53,762 bases of DNA, from NCBI GenBank assembly GCA_001941075.1, contig MSHH01000074.1, positions 1 through 53,762 of the forward strand, written 5' to 3'. The stretch is from Oscillospiraceae bacterium Zagget6. Lineage in GTDB: Bacteria > Bacillota > Clostridia > Oscillospirales > Oscillospiraceae. Shown here piece after piece: positions 16,882 to 25,418 of the stretch. Position numbers and translations under genes: made by a program. The first letter of the stretch is position 1. Every line of letters starts with the position of its first letter. A model generated the notes under the pieces. That model saw only the letters and a program-made list of their open reading frames with translations, did not search any database and was not told the origin of the DNA.

Positions 16882-17430
16882 TTAGCCGTGGTAGTGGATG
16901 CCGTTTTTGACCTGCTCCATGACCTCTGTGCCTTTCAGAGCCTCCACCAGCCGCAGGCCGAAGTCAATGCAGCTGCCGGCGGCCTCACCAGTGATAAACC
17001 GGCCATCGCTGACCACCCGTTCCCCTTTCAGCACCACAGCGGAGAACATCTGGTCCTCCATGCCGGGGTAGACAACGGCGTTCCGCCGGTCCAGCAGTCC
17101 CAACTGGGCCAGAATGGTGGGAGCGGCGCAAATGGCGCAGACCCATTTTCCCTTCTCCGCGGCTTTCTGGATGAGCACCATTGCGGGCATGGAGTTCAAA
17201 ATGGCCTCCACGCCGCCCAGACCGCCGGGCAGCATCAGCATTTCCATCTTGCCGGTGTCCACCTGATCCAGCGTGATGTCCGCCAGGACCTTGACGCCCT
17301 GCCCGGAGACCACCTCCAGGCTGTCCGTCAGCGACACCATCGCCACCTCAATACCAGCACGACGCATGACATCACAGGGGGCCAGCGCCTCGATTGTTTC
17401 AAATCCGTTGCCAAGCAGAATGTAAACCAT
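16882..17430 (-). CDS. DJ-1/PfpI family protein
   Basis: The 182-residue alpha/beta protein has the DJ-1 nucleophile Cys101 in the elbow AICAAPTIL and an early acidic residue in NGFETIEA. Members include glyoxalases, deglycases and chaperones, and the substrate cannot be told here. The ATG at 17430 has AAGGAG 9 nt upstream. Its 5' leader is about 160 nt and holds three hairpins. It probably forms an operon with mltG and the U32 gene. Confidence 0.88.
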   Translation of the reverse strand: MVYILLGNGFETIEALAPCDVMRRAGIEVAMVSLTDSLEVVSGQGVKVLADITLDQVDTGKMEMLMLPGGLGGVEAILNSMPAMVLIQKAAEKGKWVCAICAAPTILAQLGLLDRRNAVVYPGMEDQMFSAVVLKGERVVSDGRFITGEAAGSCIDFGLRLVEALKGTEVMEQVKNGIHYHG

Positions 17431-17459
17431 CCTTCATTTCTCCTTTCGGTTGTGCAGCG

Positions 17460-17560
17460 CCGCGCAGAGGCGCGGAACCCGGTTGTCCTTTTCTCTCTAA
17501 ACAGGGTTTGTTGGCGGATGCGGAGCGCTCCCTCCGCACCCCAGGCGGGATGTCTCCCGC
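17460..17560 (-). promoter_or_regulatory. Three tandem hairpins in the DJ-1 leader
   Basis: Three short perfect stems lie in a row: GCGGGA/TCCCGC (17545-17560), GCGGAG/CTCCGC with flanking pairs (17519-17538) and CCGCGC/GCGCGG (17460-17475). None has a U-tract. They fill most of the leader between the promoter and the ribosome site. Function unknown. Confidence 0.5.
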
Positions 17561-17596
17561 AAAGGCAAGAACATCCATTTTTTATCTTACTGCGTC

Positions 17597-17625
17597 ATTA
17601 TATCATATCCTGTCGGGAAAGTCTA
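17597..17625 (-). promoter_or_regulatory. Extended -10 promoter of DJ-1/mltG/U32 unit
   Basis: A perfect TATAAT (17597-17602) preceded by TGA gives an extended -10. A -35 TAGACT lies at 17620-17625 with 17-nt spacing. Confidence 0.8.
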
Positions 17626-17705
17626 CAACCTGTACCTGTAAAAAAGCGATAGTTTCTCCCGAAAAGGCCCTGCTTTTTTCGGAAAATTCATCCTATTGAG
17701 TGAAA

Positions 17706-19244
17706 TCATAGAATAGAAGCCGGTTCATCTCCGCGTGTATGGTTTCTTTTCATCCCCTGCGAGGCATTCAAAATCAGCTCTACCAGCGCGGGGACCGTCG
17801 CCTCTCGCGCAACTCGGGTGCGGATGCCATGACGGGCGCACTCCGCCGCCGTCTGGGGGCCGATGCACAGCCCCAAAACCCGGCTCAAGTCGGTCCCCTT
17901 CGGCAGGGAATTTACAAATCCCCGCACCGTGGAGGCCGAGGTGAACGTGACCCACGTCTCCCCCGCCGCCAGCAGCGGCAGCAGAATCTCCGCGTGTTCG
18001 TTGGGGAAAATGGTGTCGTAGACCGGCACATCAGTAAATGCAACCTCCTGCTCCTCCAACACACGGGGCAAAATGGGACTGCCCATAGCCGCCCTTGGCA
18101 GCAGTACCGGACCCTTTGTCCGCTGAGCCAGGCCCAGGGCAAGGTGTTCTGTGTCGTAGACCGGGGGCATAAAATCCGTCCGCAAATGCCGCACTTCCAG
18201 CGCCTGAGCGGTGGAGGGGCCGACTGCTGCCAGCTTTACGCCGTTCAGGGCGCGACCGTCCATCCCCAGCTGCCAGAGAGTATCGCAGAACACCTCTACC
18301 CCGGCGGAGCTGGTGAATGCCACCCAGTCGAAGCGGCTGATCTGGGCGAGGCACTGTTCCAGCGCGGAGTTTTCCCGCCGGGGGACAGTCTCGATGCAGG
18401 GGTAGTCCACCACACTGGCCCCCAGCTCCCGCAGGCGGCCCCGCAGCGCCCCGGCCCGGCGTTTGGGCCGGGTGACAACAATGGTGCGCCCTTTCAGAGG
18501 CAGCGCGTCGAACCAGTCGAATCGCTCTGACAAAGACGCCACTTCCCCCACCACAATGACGGCGGGGCTGTGGATGTCCGCTCTGCGGGTCACCTCCGCC
18601 AGCTGTCCCAGGGTAGAAACGACTTTTCGCTGTCCCGGCAGCGTCCCCCGCTCTACCACGGCGGCGGGGGTGTTTTTTGCCATGCCCGCACCCAGCAGAC
18701 CTTCACAGATGCGCTCCAGGGCGGAGACTCCCATCAGGAACACGCAGGTCCCACCGGCCTCTGCCAGGGCGCGAAAGTTGATTTGCAGCGGGAAACTGGC
18801 CTTTGCGTGACCGGTGACAATGTGCAGAGCGGAGGCGTAGTCCCGGTGAGTTACGGGGATGCCGGCGTAGGCGGGCGCCGCCAGAGCGGAGGTCACACCG
18901 GGAACCACCTCAAAGGGGATGTGATGCTGGGCCAGCAGGTCCAGTTCCTCCCCACCCCGGCCAAAGAGGAAGGGGTCGCCACCTTTCAGCCGCACCACAT
19001 TTTTGCCTTCCTGGGCCTTCTCCAACAAAATCTCGTTGATGCGCCACTGGGGAACTGGGTGGTGGTCGGCCTGCTTGCCCACGTCGATGCGCTCCGCCGT
19101 GGGGGGCAGCAGCTCCAGCAGCTCCGGCGCGATGAGCCGGTCATAGACCACCACCTCCGCCGCTCGCAGCGCCGTCTCCCCCTTCCGGGTCAGCAGGCCG
19201 GGGTCCCCCGGACCGGCACCCACCAGCGTCACTTTGCCGGTCAC
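17706..19244 (-). CDS. cobA-hemD: Fused uroporphyrinogen-III methyltransferase / uroporphyrinogen-III synthase
   Basis: The 512-residue fusion has an N-terminal SUMT domain (about 1-245) with VGAGPGDPGLLT and VRLKGGDPFLFGRGGEE, which methylates uroporphyrinogen III twice to precorrin-2. The C-terminal HemD domain (about 255-500) closes and isomerises hydroxymethylbilane and ends with FTSAST-type residues. The GTG at 19244 overlaps the hemC stop as GTGA. The frame is open for about 90 more codons upstream, but that is hemC in another frame. It is the last gene of the cobalamin operon. The fusion commits carbon to siroheme and B12. Confidence 0.95.
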   Translation of the reverse strand: MTGKVTLVGAGPGDPGLLTRKGETALRAAEVVVYDRLIAPELLELLPPTAERIDVGKQADHHPVPQWRINEILLEKAQEGKNVVRLKGGDPFLFGRGGEELDLLAQHHIPFEVVPGVTSALAAPAYAGIPVTHRDYASALHIVTGHAKASFPLQINFRALAEAGGTCVFLMGVSALERICEGLLGAGMAKNTPAAVVERGTLPGQRKVVSTLGQLAEVTRRADIHSPAVIVVGEVASLSERFDWFDALPLKGRTIVVTRPKRRAGALRGRLRELGASVVDYPCIETVPRRENSALEQCLAQISRFDWVAFTSSAGVEVFCDTLWQLGMDGRALNGVKLAAVGPSTAQALEVRHLRTDFMPPVYDTEHLALGLAQRTKGPVLLPRAAMGSPILPRVLEEQEVAFTDVPVYDTIFPNEHAEILLPLLAAGETWVTFTSASTVRGFVNSLPKGTDLSRVLGLCIGPQTAAECARHGIRTRVAREATVPALVELILNASQGMKRNHTRGDEPASIL

Positions 19245-20119
19245 GGGGTCGGCTCCTTGAGGCGATTGGCCAGGTTCTCCCCCAGCTGAGCCGCCCGGAC
19301 GGACCGCCCGGCGATGGTCCCCTGGCGGGCCTCCCCTGTGGGCGTGACGTACAGTCCCACCATGCTCAGCACCCCATTGCGGAGGGTGGCGTGGGCGGCG
19401 GTAGGGTCGGTACATCCACCGCCCAACGTGCGGACGAAGGCCCGCTCCGCCACGGCACAGGCGCAGGCGTCCGGGTCGTTGAGCCGGGTGATCCAGGGTA
19501 GGTCTGCGTCCGCCCGGCACTGGATACCCAAAATGCCCTGCCCGGCGGCGGGGATGAGCTGGTCAGTGGCAAAATACCGTGAAATGTGGTTTTCCAGCCC
19601 CAGCCGCTTTAGCCCAGCTGCGGCCAGCAGCAGGCCGTCAAACTCCCCGCTGTCCAATTTGGCGAGCCGGGTCTGAATGTTGCCCCGGACGGGCCGCACC
19701 TCAGCCGTGGGGTAGAAGTCCTTGATTTGCAGCGTCCGCCGCTGGGAGGCGCAGCCGATCACGCCCCCCTGGAGGGGGAATTTCTCCAAGCCGGGCCGCA
19801 GCACCATCACGTCTCTGGGGTCCTCCCGTTTGGAAAATGCCGCCAGCGGCAGCATCGGGTCCTGTTCCATGGGCATATCCTTCAGGGAGTGGACGGCGAT
19901 GTCGATCTCACGGTCCAGCAGCGCTTTATCCAATTCCTTGACGAACAGGCCTTTGCCCCCCACCTGGTCCAGGGTGCGGTCCAGAATTTTGTCCCCGGTG
20001 GTGGTCATGGTCACCAGCTCCAGCTCTGCGTCTGGGGCCAATTTCTGAATCTGCTCCATCACCAGCCGACTTTGCGCAATGGCCAGCGCGCTGGCCCGAC
20101 TTCCTACTTTCACTTTCAC
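19241..20119 (-). CDS. hemC: Porphobilinogen deaminase
   Basis: HemC condenses four porphobilinogens into hydroxymethylbilane. The 292 residues begin VKVGSRASALA, contain HSLKDMPM with the catalytic Asp, and have the cofactor-bearing cysteine in the AFVRTLGGGCTDP loop. The GTG at 20119 overlaps the hemA stop (GTGA) and has GGAGGAGG upstream. No hemB is found in the window to supply its substrate. Confidence 0.96.
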   Translation of the reverse strand: MKVKVGSRASALAIAQSRLVMEQIQKLAPDAELELVTMTTTGDKILDRTLDQVGGKGLFVKELDKALLDREIDIAVHSLKDMPMEQDPMLPLAAFSKREDPRDVMVLRPGLEKFPLQGGVIGCASQRRTLQIKDFYPTAEVRPVRGNIQTRLAKLDSGEFDGLLLAAAGLKRLGLENHISRYFATDQLIPAAGQGILGIQCRADADLPWITRLNDPDACACAVAERAFVRTLGGGCTDPTAAHATLRNGVLSMVGLYVTPTGEARQGTIAGRSVRAAQLGENLANRLKEPTP

Positions 20120-21750
20120 AGCTGTTCCTCCTCCAATAGGCTGCGAATCCGCTTCGCCGCCACTGCCGTGGCCCGGTGGTCCTCCCCGCGGGAGACCACC
20201 CCGGCCAACACTGTTTCGCCCTGACAAATGGCGGGAAAAAAGAAGGTACACTCCTCCCTCCGGTCCGCCACGCTGACCGGGATCCCCAACTGTCGGGCCT
20301 CCTGCCCCACCTGCCGGTTCACCTCCCGACTGTCTGAGGCCGCAATCACCAAAACCGCGCTCTCCAGGTCGCCGGAGCGGTAGGGACGCCGATGCCACTC
20401 CAGCCCCCGGCTGTCCCCTTCCAGTTCCGGCGCGATGACCACCAGCTCCGGTCCAAAGGGGTGTAGGGTGTCGATGCGCCGCCGGGCCACCGCGCCGCCG
20501 CCAACGATGACCACTTTTTTGCCCCGCAGGTCGGTGAACACCGGGAAGCGGAAGGGGGCCTCTCGCTCCCCGCTCTTTCGGCGGGGCCGGGTAAAGGCGT
20601 CGATTTTGGCGGCGCACTCCCGCAAGTCCGCCGCCCGGACGCAGCCTTTCAGCCCGCCCAGCAATAAATCTACTGTTTTATCTACGATAGGCTGGCAGTT
20701 CTCCGCGCCCTCCGCCGCGAACCGGCGGCTCAGGGCGGCTTTTAGCTCCGCCATGACGGGAATACACTCCCGGTAGTCCCACCACTGGTAGAACTCCTGC
20801 AAATGCCGCTGGACAATTTGCTCCGCCTGGGCCAGACCTTCCGCGTCTGAGGTCTGTGGCGCGCCGGAAAAGTCGTCCACGTTGAACAGCGTCACGCCCT
20901 CCAGCGTCCCCACCGCCGGTTCCACGTCTCTGGGAACGGCCAGGTCTATCACCCAGGCGGGGCAAGTGGTCAGCCGCTCCAGGTCCTCCCGCGTGACGGT
21001 ATAGTGGGGGCTGGTGGTAGCGGAAAAGAGGATGTCGGCCCCGTCGATGGCCGAATACCGCCGGTCATAGGCCACCGTTTCGCACCCAAAGGGCACCACG
21101 GTCTCCCCGTGGCGGTAGGTGCGCAGCGTCACCGTCACCCGGCAACCAGCCGCCCGGAGCAGCCGCGCCGCCCGGCGGCCCATTTCGCCGTTGCCGATGA
21201 CCACCGCCTGGCGGTCATCCAGACCGCCCAGCCGCTGCCGGAGCACCGCCACCGCCTCCTCCGCGGCGGAGGACGGCACCGCCGTCAGCCGAACGTGGGT
21301 TTTCACATCCTTGCCCGCCGCCACCGCCGTGCGGAACAGGGTGGAGAGGACCGCGTTGGCGGATTCCACCTCCTGGGCCAGCTCAATGGCCCGCCCCACC
21401 TGGGTGATGATCTGGTCCTCGCCCCAAATTTGGCTGCGGAGGCCGGAGGCCACCTCCAGCAGATGTCGGGCCGCGTCCTCCCCCTCCCGGTTGACAAAGC
21501 AGGGGGCGAAAACCGCCCAGTCCTCCCCTGCCGCCTGACACAGCAGTTGCCCGGGCGGGGCAATATCGTCCTCTGCGGTCAGGTACAGCTCCGTCCGGTT
21601 GCAGGTGGAGAGCAGTACCGCCCCGGTCACACCGTCCGTCCCGGCAATGGTCCGGTCCAGCGTCCGTACCCGCTCGGTTGGGAAGGACAGCCGCTCCCGC
21701 AGCGCCATCTCTGTCCGCTCATAGTCCAGCCCGGACATCCACAGCTTCAC
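20116..21750 (-). CDS. hemA: Fused glutamyl-tRNA reductase / precorrin-2 dehydrogenase
   Basis: The 544-residue fusion begins as HemA, which reduces Glu-tRNA to glutamate-1-semialdehyde. The catalytic Cys50 sits in LSTCNRTELY, and an NADPH fold follows (VIGNGEMGRRAARLL). The C-terminal about 150 residues are a SirC/CysG-N-like domain with VVIVGGGAVARRR, which would oxidise precorrin-2 to sirohydrochlorin. The ATG overlaps the cobI stop (ATGA). Coupling the first and the branch-point enzymes in one chain is known in clostridia. hemL is not nearby. Confidence 0.95.
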   Translation of the reverse strand: MKLWMSGLDYERTEMALRERLSFPTERVRTLDRTIAGTDGVTGAVLLSTCNRTELYLTAEDDIAPPGQLLCQAAGEDWAVFAPCFVNREGEDAARHLLEVASGLRSQIWGEDQIITQVGRAIELAQEVESANAVLSTLFRTAVAAGKDVKTHVRLTAVPSSAAEEAVAVLRQRLGGLDDRQAVVIGNGEMGRRAARLLRAAGCRVTVTLRTYRHGETVVPFGCETVAYDRRYSAIDGADILFSATTSPHYTVTREDLERLTTCPAWVIDLAVPRDVEPAVGTLEGVTLFNVDDFSGAPQTSDAEGLAQAEQIVQRHLQEFYQWWDYRECIPVMAELKAALSRRFAAEGAENCQPIVDKTVDLLLGGLKGCVRAADLRECAAKIDAFTRPRRKSGEREAPFRFPVFTDLRGKKVVIVGGGAVARRRIDTLHPFGPELVVIAPELEGDSRGLEWHRRPYRSGDLESAVLVIAASDSREVNRQVGQEARQLGIPVSVADRREECTFFFPAICQGETVLAGVVSRGEDHRATAVAAKRIRSLLEEEQL

Positions 21751-22475
21751 TTCGCCTCACCTGCTTTCCTGTGTTCGGTCTGCGTCTCCTGCCGGAGCAG
21801 AACCGTGGAGAAATAGCCCGTCTCCCCTTCCGCCTGGGCGAAGGAGGACCACACCTGCTCCCCCGGCAGGCCGCAGTTGACCACGAGAGAGGCGTTTTCC
21901 AGCTCGCCCTGCTGCCGGAGGGTCTCTTTCAGCGGCTCCAGCTGCCGCCCGGCCTTCATCAGCACCTTGTTGGCGTCCACGTCCAAGCTGTCGGTCAAGT
22001 CCCCGTGGGAGGCGGGGACCACCAGCAGCCGCTGACTGCCCTCGCATAGTGGTACCCCCAGCTTCGCCGCCGCCGCGCAAAAGGAGGGTACCCCCGGCAC
22101 AATTTCCGCCCGGTATCCCTGCGCCAGCACCCGCCGGTGCAGGTAGAAATAGGTGGAGTATACGGTGGGGTCTCCCAGCGTGACGAACACCACCTGTTTC
22201 CCCTGCTCCAACAGGGCGCAGATTTGCGCCGCGTTGTCCTCCCAGGCCCGGTCCAGCGTCTCCCGGTTCCGGGTCATAGGGGTGGGACACAGCAGCACCG
22301 GCTTGCTCGTGATATAGTCCCGGACGATGTTCAGCGCTGTCCGGCTCTCACCGCCGCTGTCCGGCGCGGCGATGACGTCGGCGGCCTCCAGCAGCCGCAC
22401 CGCCTTGACGGTCAGCAATTCCGGATCTCCCGGCCCCACGCCGACGCCGTAGAGGATACCTTTTTCGCCGCTCAT
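21747..22475 (-). CDS. cobI: Precorrin-2 / cobalt-factor II C20-methyltransferase
   Basis: The 242-residue SAM-dependent methylase has the family glycine loop GVGVGPGDPELLT at its start and the FVTLGDPTVYSTY motif. It methylates C-20 of the tetrapyrrole (CbiL in the anaerobic naming). The ATG at 22475 overlaps the cbiK stop and has GGAGG upstream. The longer open frame upstream lies inside cbiK. Confidence 0.95.
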   Translation of the reverse strand: MSGEKGILYGVGVGPGDPELLTVKAVRLLEAADVIAAPDSGGESRTALNIVRDYITSKPVLLCPTPMTRNRETLDRAWEDNAAQICALLEQGKQVVFVTLGDPTVYSTYFYLHRRVLAQGYRAEIVPGVPSFCAAAAKLGVPLCEGSQRLLVVPASHGDLTDSLDVDANKVLMKAGRQLEPLKETLRQQGELENASLVVNCGLPGEQVWSSFAQAEGETGYFSTVLLRQETQTEHRKAGEAK

Positions 22476-23263
22476 CCCTGATTCCCCTCCAGCGCGGCTC
22501 TGGCGTGAGCCACGAAAATGCGCCGGACGGCGGGGTACTCCCCCAGCCCCCGCAGAATGGGCATGGGCTGGTAGTTGTGGGCCAGCAGCTGGTTGGTCCA
22601 GGAGGTGGGCTGACTGCCGGTCATGTCGTTGTAAGCGTGATCCCCTGCCACGATCATCAGCGGGGCCATGTAGACCCGGCGGGCGTTCAAACACTCGTCT
22701 AGCCGGTGAATGACCTCCCCGATGGGGGGATAGCCTTCCACCGTCCCCACAAAGACGTTGGTGTAGCCTCTGGCGTGAAACACGTACTCCAGCGCGGGAT
22801 AGGCGGGGTTGGCGAAGTGCGCGGTGCCGTGGCCCATCAGTACCAGCGCCTCATCGTAGGCCAGAGGGGGCATTTCCGACATGACGGCCTCCGCCAGCAG
22901 CTCGTAATCCTCCTGCCGGGTCAGCAGCGGCGCGCCGATGGAAAAGCGGGGGAACTGATGGGAGTAGAGGGCGGCCTCGGCCAGCAGCCGCTGGGTCTCC
23001 GCGCCGTTGATCATATGGGTGGGCTGGAGCAGCACATCTTCATAGCCCTCCAGCCGCAGGGCCTCCAACGCCTCCACCACGCCGTCGATGCGGGTCCGGT
23101 CCCGCCGGTACAGCTTGCGCCGGATGACGCCGCTGGTGAACGCCCGGTAAAAATCCCGGTCCGGGAAGGCCCGTGCCAGCTCGTTTTCCATGGCGCAGAT
23201 GCTCCTGCGCAGGGTCTCCGGGTAGCTGGTGCCAAAGGACACCACCAGCAATGCCTTTTTCAT
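22472..23263 (-). CDS. cbiK: Sirohydrochlorin cobaltochelatase
   Basis: CbiK inserts cobalt into sirohydrochlorin, the step that defines the anaerobic route. The 263 residues show VVSFGTSYPE at the start, MGHGT with the metal-binding His, GTVEGYP with the acidic ligand and AGDHAYNDM with the second His. There is no signal peptide, so it is the cytosolic type. Its stop overlaps the cobI start. Confidence 0.95.
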   Translation of the reverse strand: MKKALLVVSFGTSYPETLRRSICAMENELARAFPDRDFYRAFTSGVIRRKLYRRDRTRIDGVVEALEALRLEGYEDVLLQPTHMINGAETQRLLAEAALYSHQFPRFSIGAPLLTRQEDYELLAEAVMSEMPPLAYDEALVLMGHGTAHFANPAYPALEYVFHARGYTNVFVGTVEGYPPIGEVIHRLDECLNARRVYMAPLMIVAGDHAYNDMTGSQPTSWTNQLLAHNYQPMPILRGLGEYPAVRRIFVAHARAALEGNQG

Positions 23264-23290
23264 ACTCTCGCTCCTCTTTTCGCTCTCAAG

Positions 23291-23929
23291 TCAGTCCCGC
23301 GCCCCGGCAGCCTGGTACAGGAGGGCGTTGCAGATAGCCGCGGCCACATTGCTGCCGCCCTTGCGCCCTCTGGCTACGATGGAGGGGATTTCCGTCTGCA
23401 ACAGCAGCTCCTTGCCCTCCACCACGTTGACAAACCCCACTGGCACCCCAATGACCAGCGCCGGGGGGACCATCTCCCCCGTCTGCACCAGCTCGCACAG
23501 GCGAATGAGGGCGGTGGGGGCGTTGCCGATGGCGTAAATTAGCGGATCCCCCAGCGCCGCCGCCCGCTCCATGGACACCGCAGAGCGGGTGATGCCACGA
23601 GCTTTGGCTTCGGCGGCCACCTGGGGGTCCGCGATGAAGTTCACCGTCCGGCCCCCCAGCTTGGCCAGCGTCCGCTTGTTGATGCCGGCCTGGGCCATGG
23701 TGGTGTCGGTGACGATAGAGCAGCCGCCCCGCAGCGCAGCGACGCCCTTCGCCACCGCGCCGGGGGTAAAGACCAGGTTGTCCACATAGTCGAAATCCGC
23801 CGTGGTGTGAATGACCCGCTTGATGACCGCCTCGTTCTCCGGGTCCAGCGGGTGGGGCAGCTCTGCGGCAATAAGCTCCATGCTCCGGGCCTCGATGTCC
23901 GCCGGTTTGCTGTGTTCCAAATGAATCAT
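23291..23929 (-). CDS. cbiC: Cobalt-precorrin-8 methylmutase
   Basis: CbiC moves the methyl group from C-11 to C-12 to give cobyrinate. The 212-residue protein contains RVIHTTADFDY, with the catalytic His, and a C-terminal ARGRKGGSNVAAA segment typical of the family. The ATG at 23929 overlaps the cbiP stop as ATGA with AGGAG upstream. A 27-nt gap separates it from cbiK. Confidence 0.95.
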   Translation of the reverse strand: MIHLEHSKPADIEARSMELIAAELPHPLDPENEAVIKRVIHTTADFDYVDNLVFTPGAVAKGVAALRGGCSIVTDTTMAQAGINKRTLAKLGGRTVNFIADPQVAAEAKARGITRSAVSMERAAALGDPLIYAIGNAPTALIRLCELVQTGEMVPPALVIGVPVGFVNVVEGKELLLQTEIPSIVARGRKGGSNVAAAICNALLYQAAGARD

Positions 23930-25416
23930 CGTGGCTTCTCCTGTCCGATCAATCGGTAAATCAAATCCATATCCAGAGCTGCGCGGACGGTATCGGCCAG
24001 CCTGTCCAGCTGGGCCTCCTGATAAGCGTTCCAATCGCCGCTCCGGGCGGTGGGGTCCAGTCCCTTGGCGTCCAACAGACAGTTCACCAGCTTCGCGGCG
24101 GAGTCCCCCCGGTCAAAAATGCCGTGGACGTAGCTGCCCCAGACGTTGCCCCGGGCCGCGCCGTCCGTTCCCCCGCCGTCCAGTTGGGCAAAGGGCTGCT
24201 CCTGTCCGCTTGTCCGTCCCATGTGGATTTCGTACCCCCGGAAGAGTGCCCCTTCCAGGGCTGCAAAAATACCGGAGGCATTTGTCACCCGGCCTGTGAC
24301 GCGGGTGCGGGCCTTTTCGCCCCAGAACACCGTCTCCAGGTCCAACAGGCCCAGCCCTTCCTCTGCGCCGCCGGACTCGGCGCACGTTGGGTCAGAGACC
24401 ATTTTGCCCAGCATTTGATAGCCGCCGCAGATACCGATGACCGGCCCGCCCGCTTCTGCATGGCGGCAAATTGCCCCGGCGAGGCCGTTCGCTTTCAGCC
24501 AGCGCAGGTCGGAGATGGTGCTTTTGGTGCCGGGCAGGATAATCAAATCCGGTGCGCCCAGCTCCGCCGCCGAGCGGACGTACCGCAGGGAGACCTCCTC
24601 TATCCGGGCCAGCGGGTTGAAGTCGGTGAAGTTGGACAGCCGTGGCAGACGGATAACCGCAATATCCACCGGGCCGCCCTCTCCGCTCTGTTGGAACCGC
24701 TGGGCCAGCGAGTCCTCGTCGTCCAAATCCAGGTCCATGTAGGGGACCACCCCCACCACCGGAACGCCGGTCAGGTCCTCGATTTGCCGCAGCCCCGGCT
24801 CCAAAATGGAGACGTCTCCCCGGAACTTGTTGATGACAAGCCCCTTGATTCTGGCCCGCTCCTCTGGCTCCAGCAGGGCCACGGTGCCGTAGAGGGAGGC
24901 GAACACCCCGCCAGGGTCGATGTCCGCCACCAGCAGCACCGGTGCGTCTACCAGTGCGGCGAGACCCATGTTGACGATGTCGTTCTGTTTCAGGTTGATC
25001 TCCGCCGGGCTGCCCGCCCCTTCGAGGACGATAACATCGTTTTCCGCCGAAAGAGACTGATACGCCGCCAAAATGTCGGGAATCAGCGACTGTTTCATGC
25101 GGAAATACTCTTTCGCGGGGTAATTCCCCCGGCTGATCCCGTTGACGACGACCTGAGAGCCCACGTCGGTGGTGGGCTTGAGCAGAATGGGGTTCATCCG
25201 CACTGATGGCTTCACCCCGGCGGCCTGGGCCTGGGTCACCTGAGCACGGCCCATCTCCAGCCCCTCCTCGGTGATGTAGGAGTTCAGCGCCATGTTCTGG
25301 CTTTTGAACGGGGACACCCGCAGACCGTCCTGGTGGAAAATGCGGCACAGCGCCGCGCACAAGACGCTTTTCCCCGCGTTGGATGTGGTTCCCTGCATCA
25401 TGATGGGCTTTGCCAT
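23926..25416 (-). CDS. cbiP: Cobyric acid synthase
   Basis: CbiP amidates four side chains of adenosyl-cobyrinate a,c-diamide using glutamine and ATP. The 496 residues start MAKPIMMQGTTSNAGKS, a P-loop, and the C-terminal glutaminase domain has ICGGYQMLG with the nucleophile Cys and a late HGIFD His. The ATG at 25416 is 2 nt after the cobD stop. The frame is open much further upstream but overlaps cobD. Confidence 0.96.
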   Translation of the reverse strand: MAKPIMMQGTTSNAGKSVLCAALCRIFHQDGLRVSPFKSQNMALNSYITEEGLEMGRAQVTQAQAAGVKPSVRMNPILLKPTTDVGSQVVVNGISRGNYPAKEYFRMKQSLIPDILAAYQSLSAENDVIVLEGAGSPAEINLKQNDIVNMGLAALVDAPVLLVADIDPGGVFASLYGTVALLEPEERARIKGLVINKFRGDVSILEPGLRQIEDLTGVPVVGVVPYMDLDLDDEDSLAQRFQQSGEGGPVDIAVIRLPRLSNFTDFNPLARIEEVSLRYVRSAAELGAPDLIILPGTKSTISDLRWLKANGLAGAICRHAEAGGPVIGICGGYQMLGKMVSDPTCAESGGAEEGLGLLDLETVFWGEKARTRVTGRVTNASGIFAALEGALFRGYEIHMGRTSGQEQPFAQLDGGGTDGAARGNVWGSYVHGIFDRGDSAAKLVNCLLDAKGLDPTARSGDWNAYQEAQLDRLADTVRAALDMDLIYRLIGQEKPR

Positions 25417-25418
25417 GG

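Noticed and set aside
19245-19520. N-terminal extension of the CobA-HemD frame
   Set aside because: It overlaps hemC in another frame, has no ribosome site, and the SUMT family begins at the GTGA overlap.
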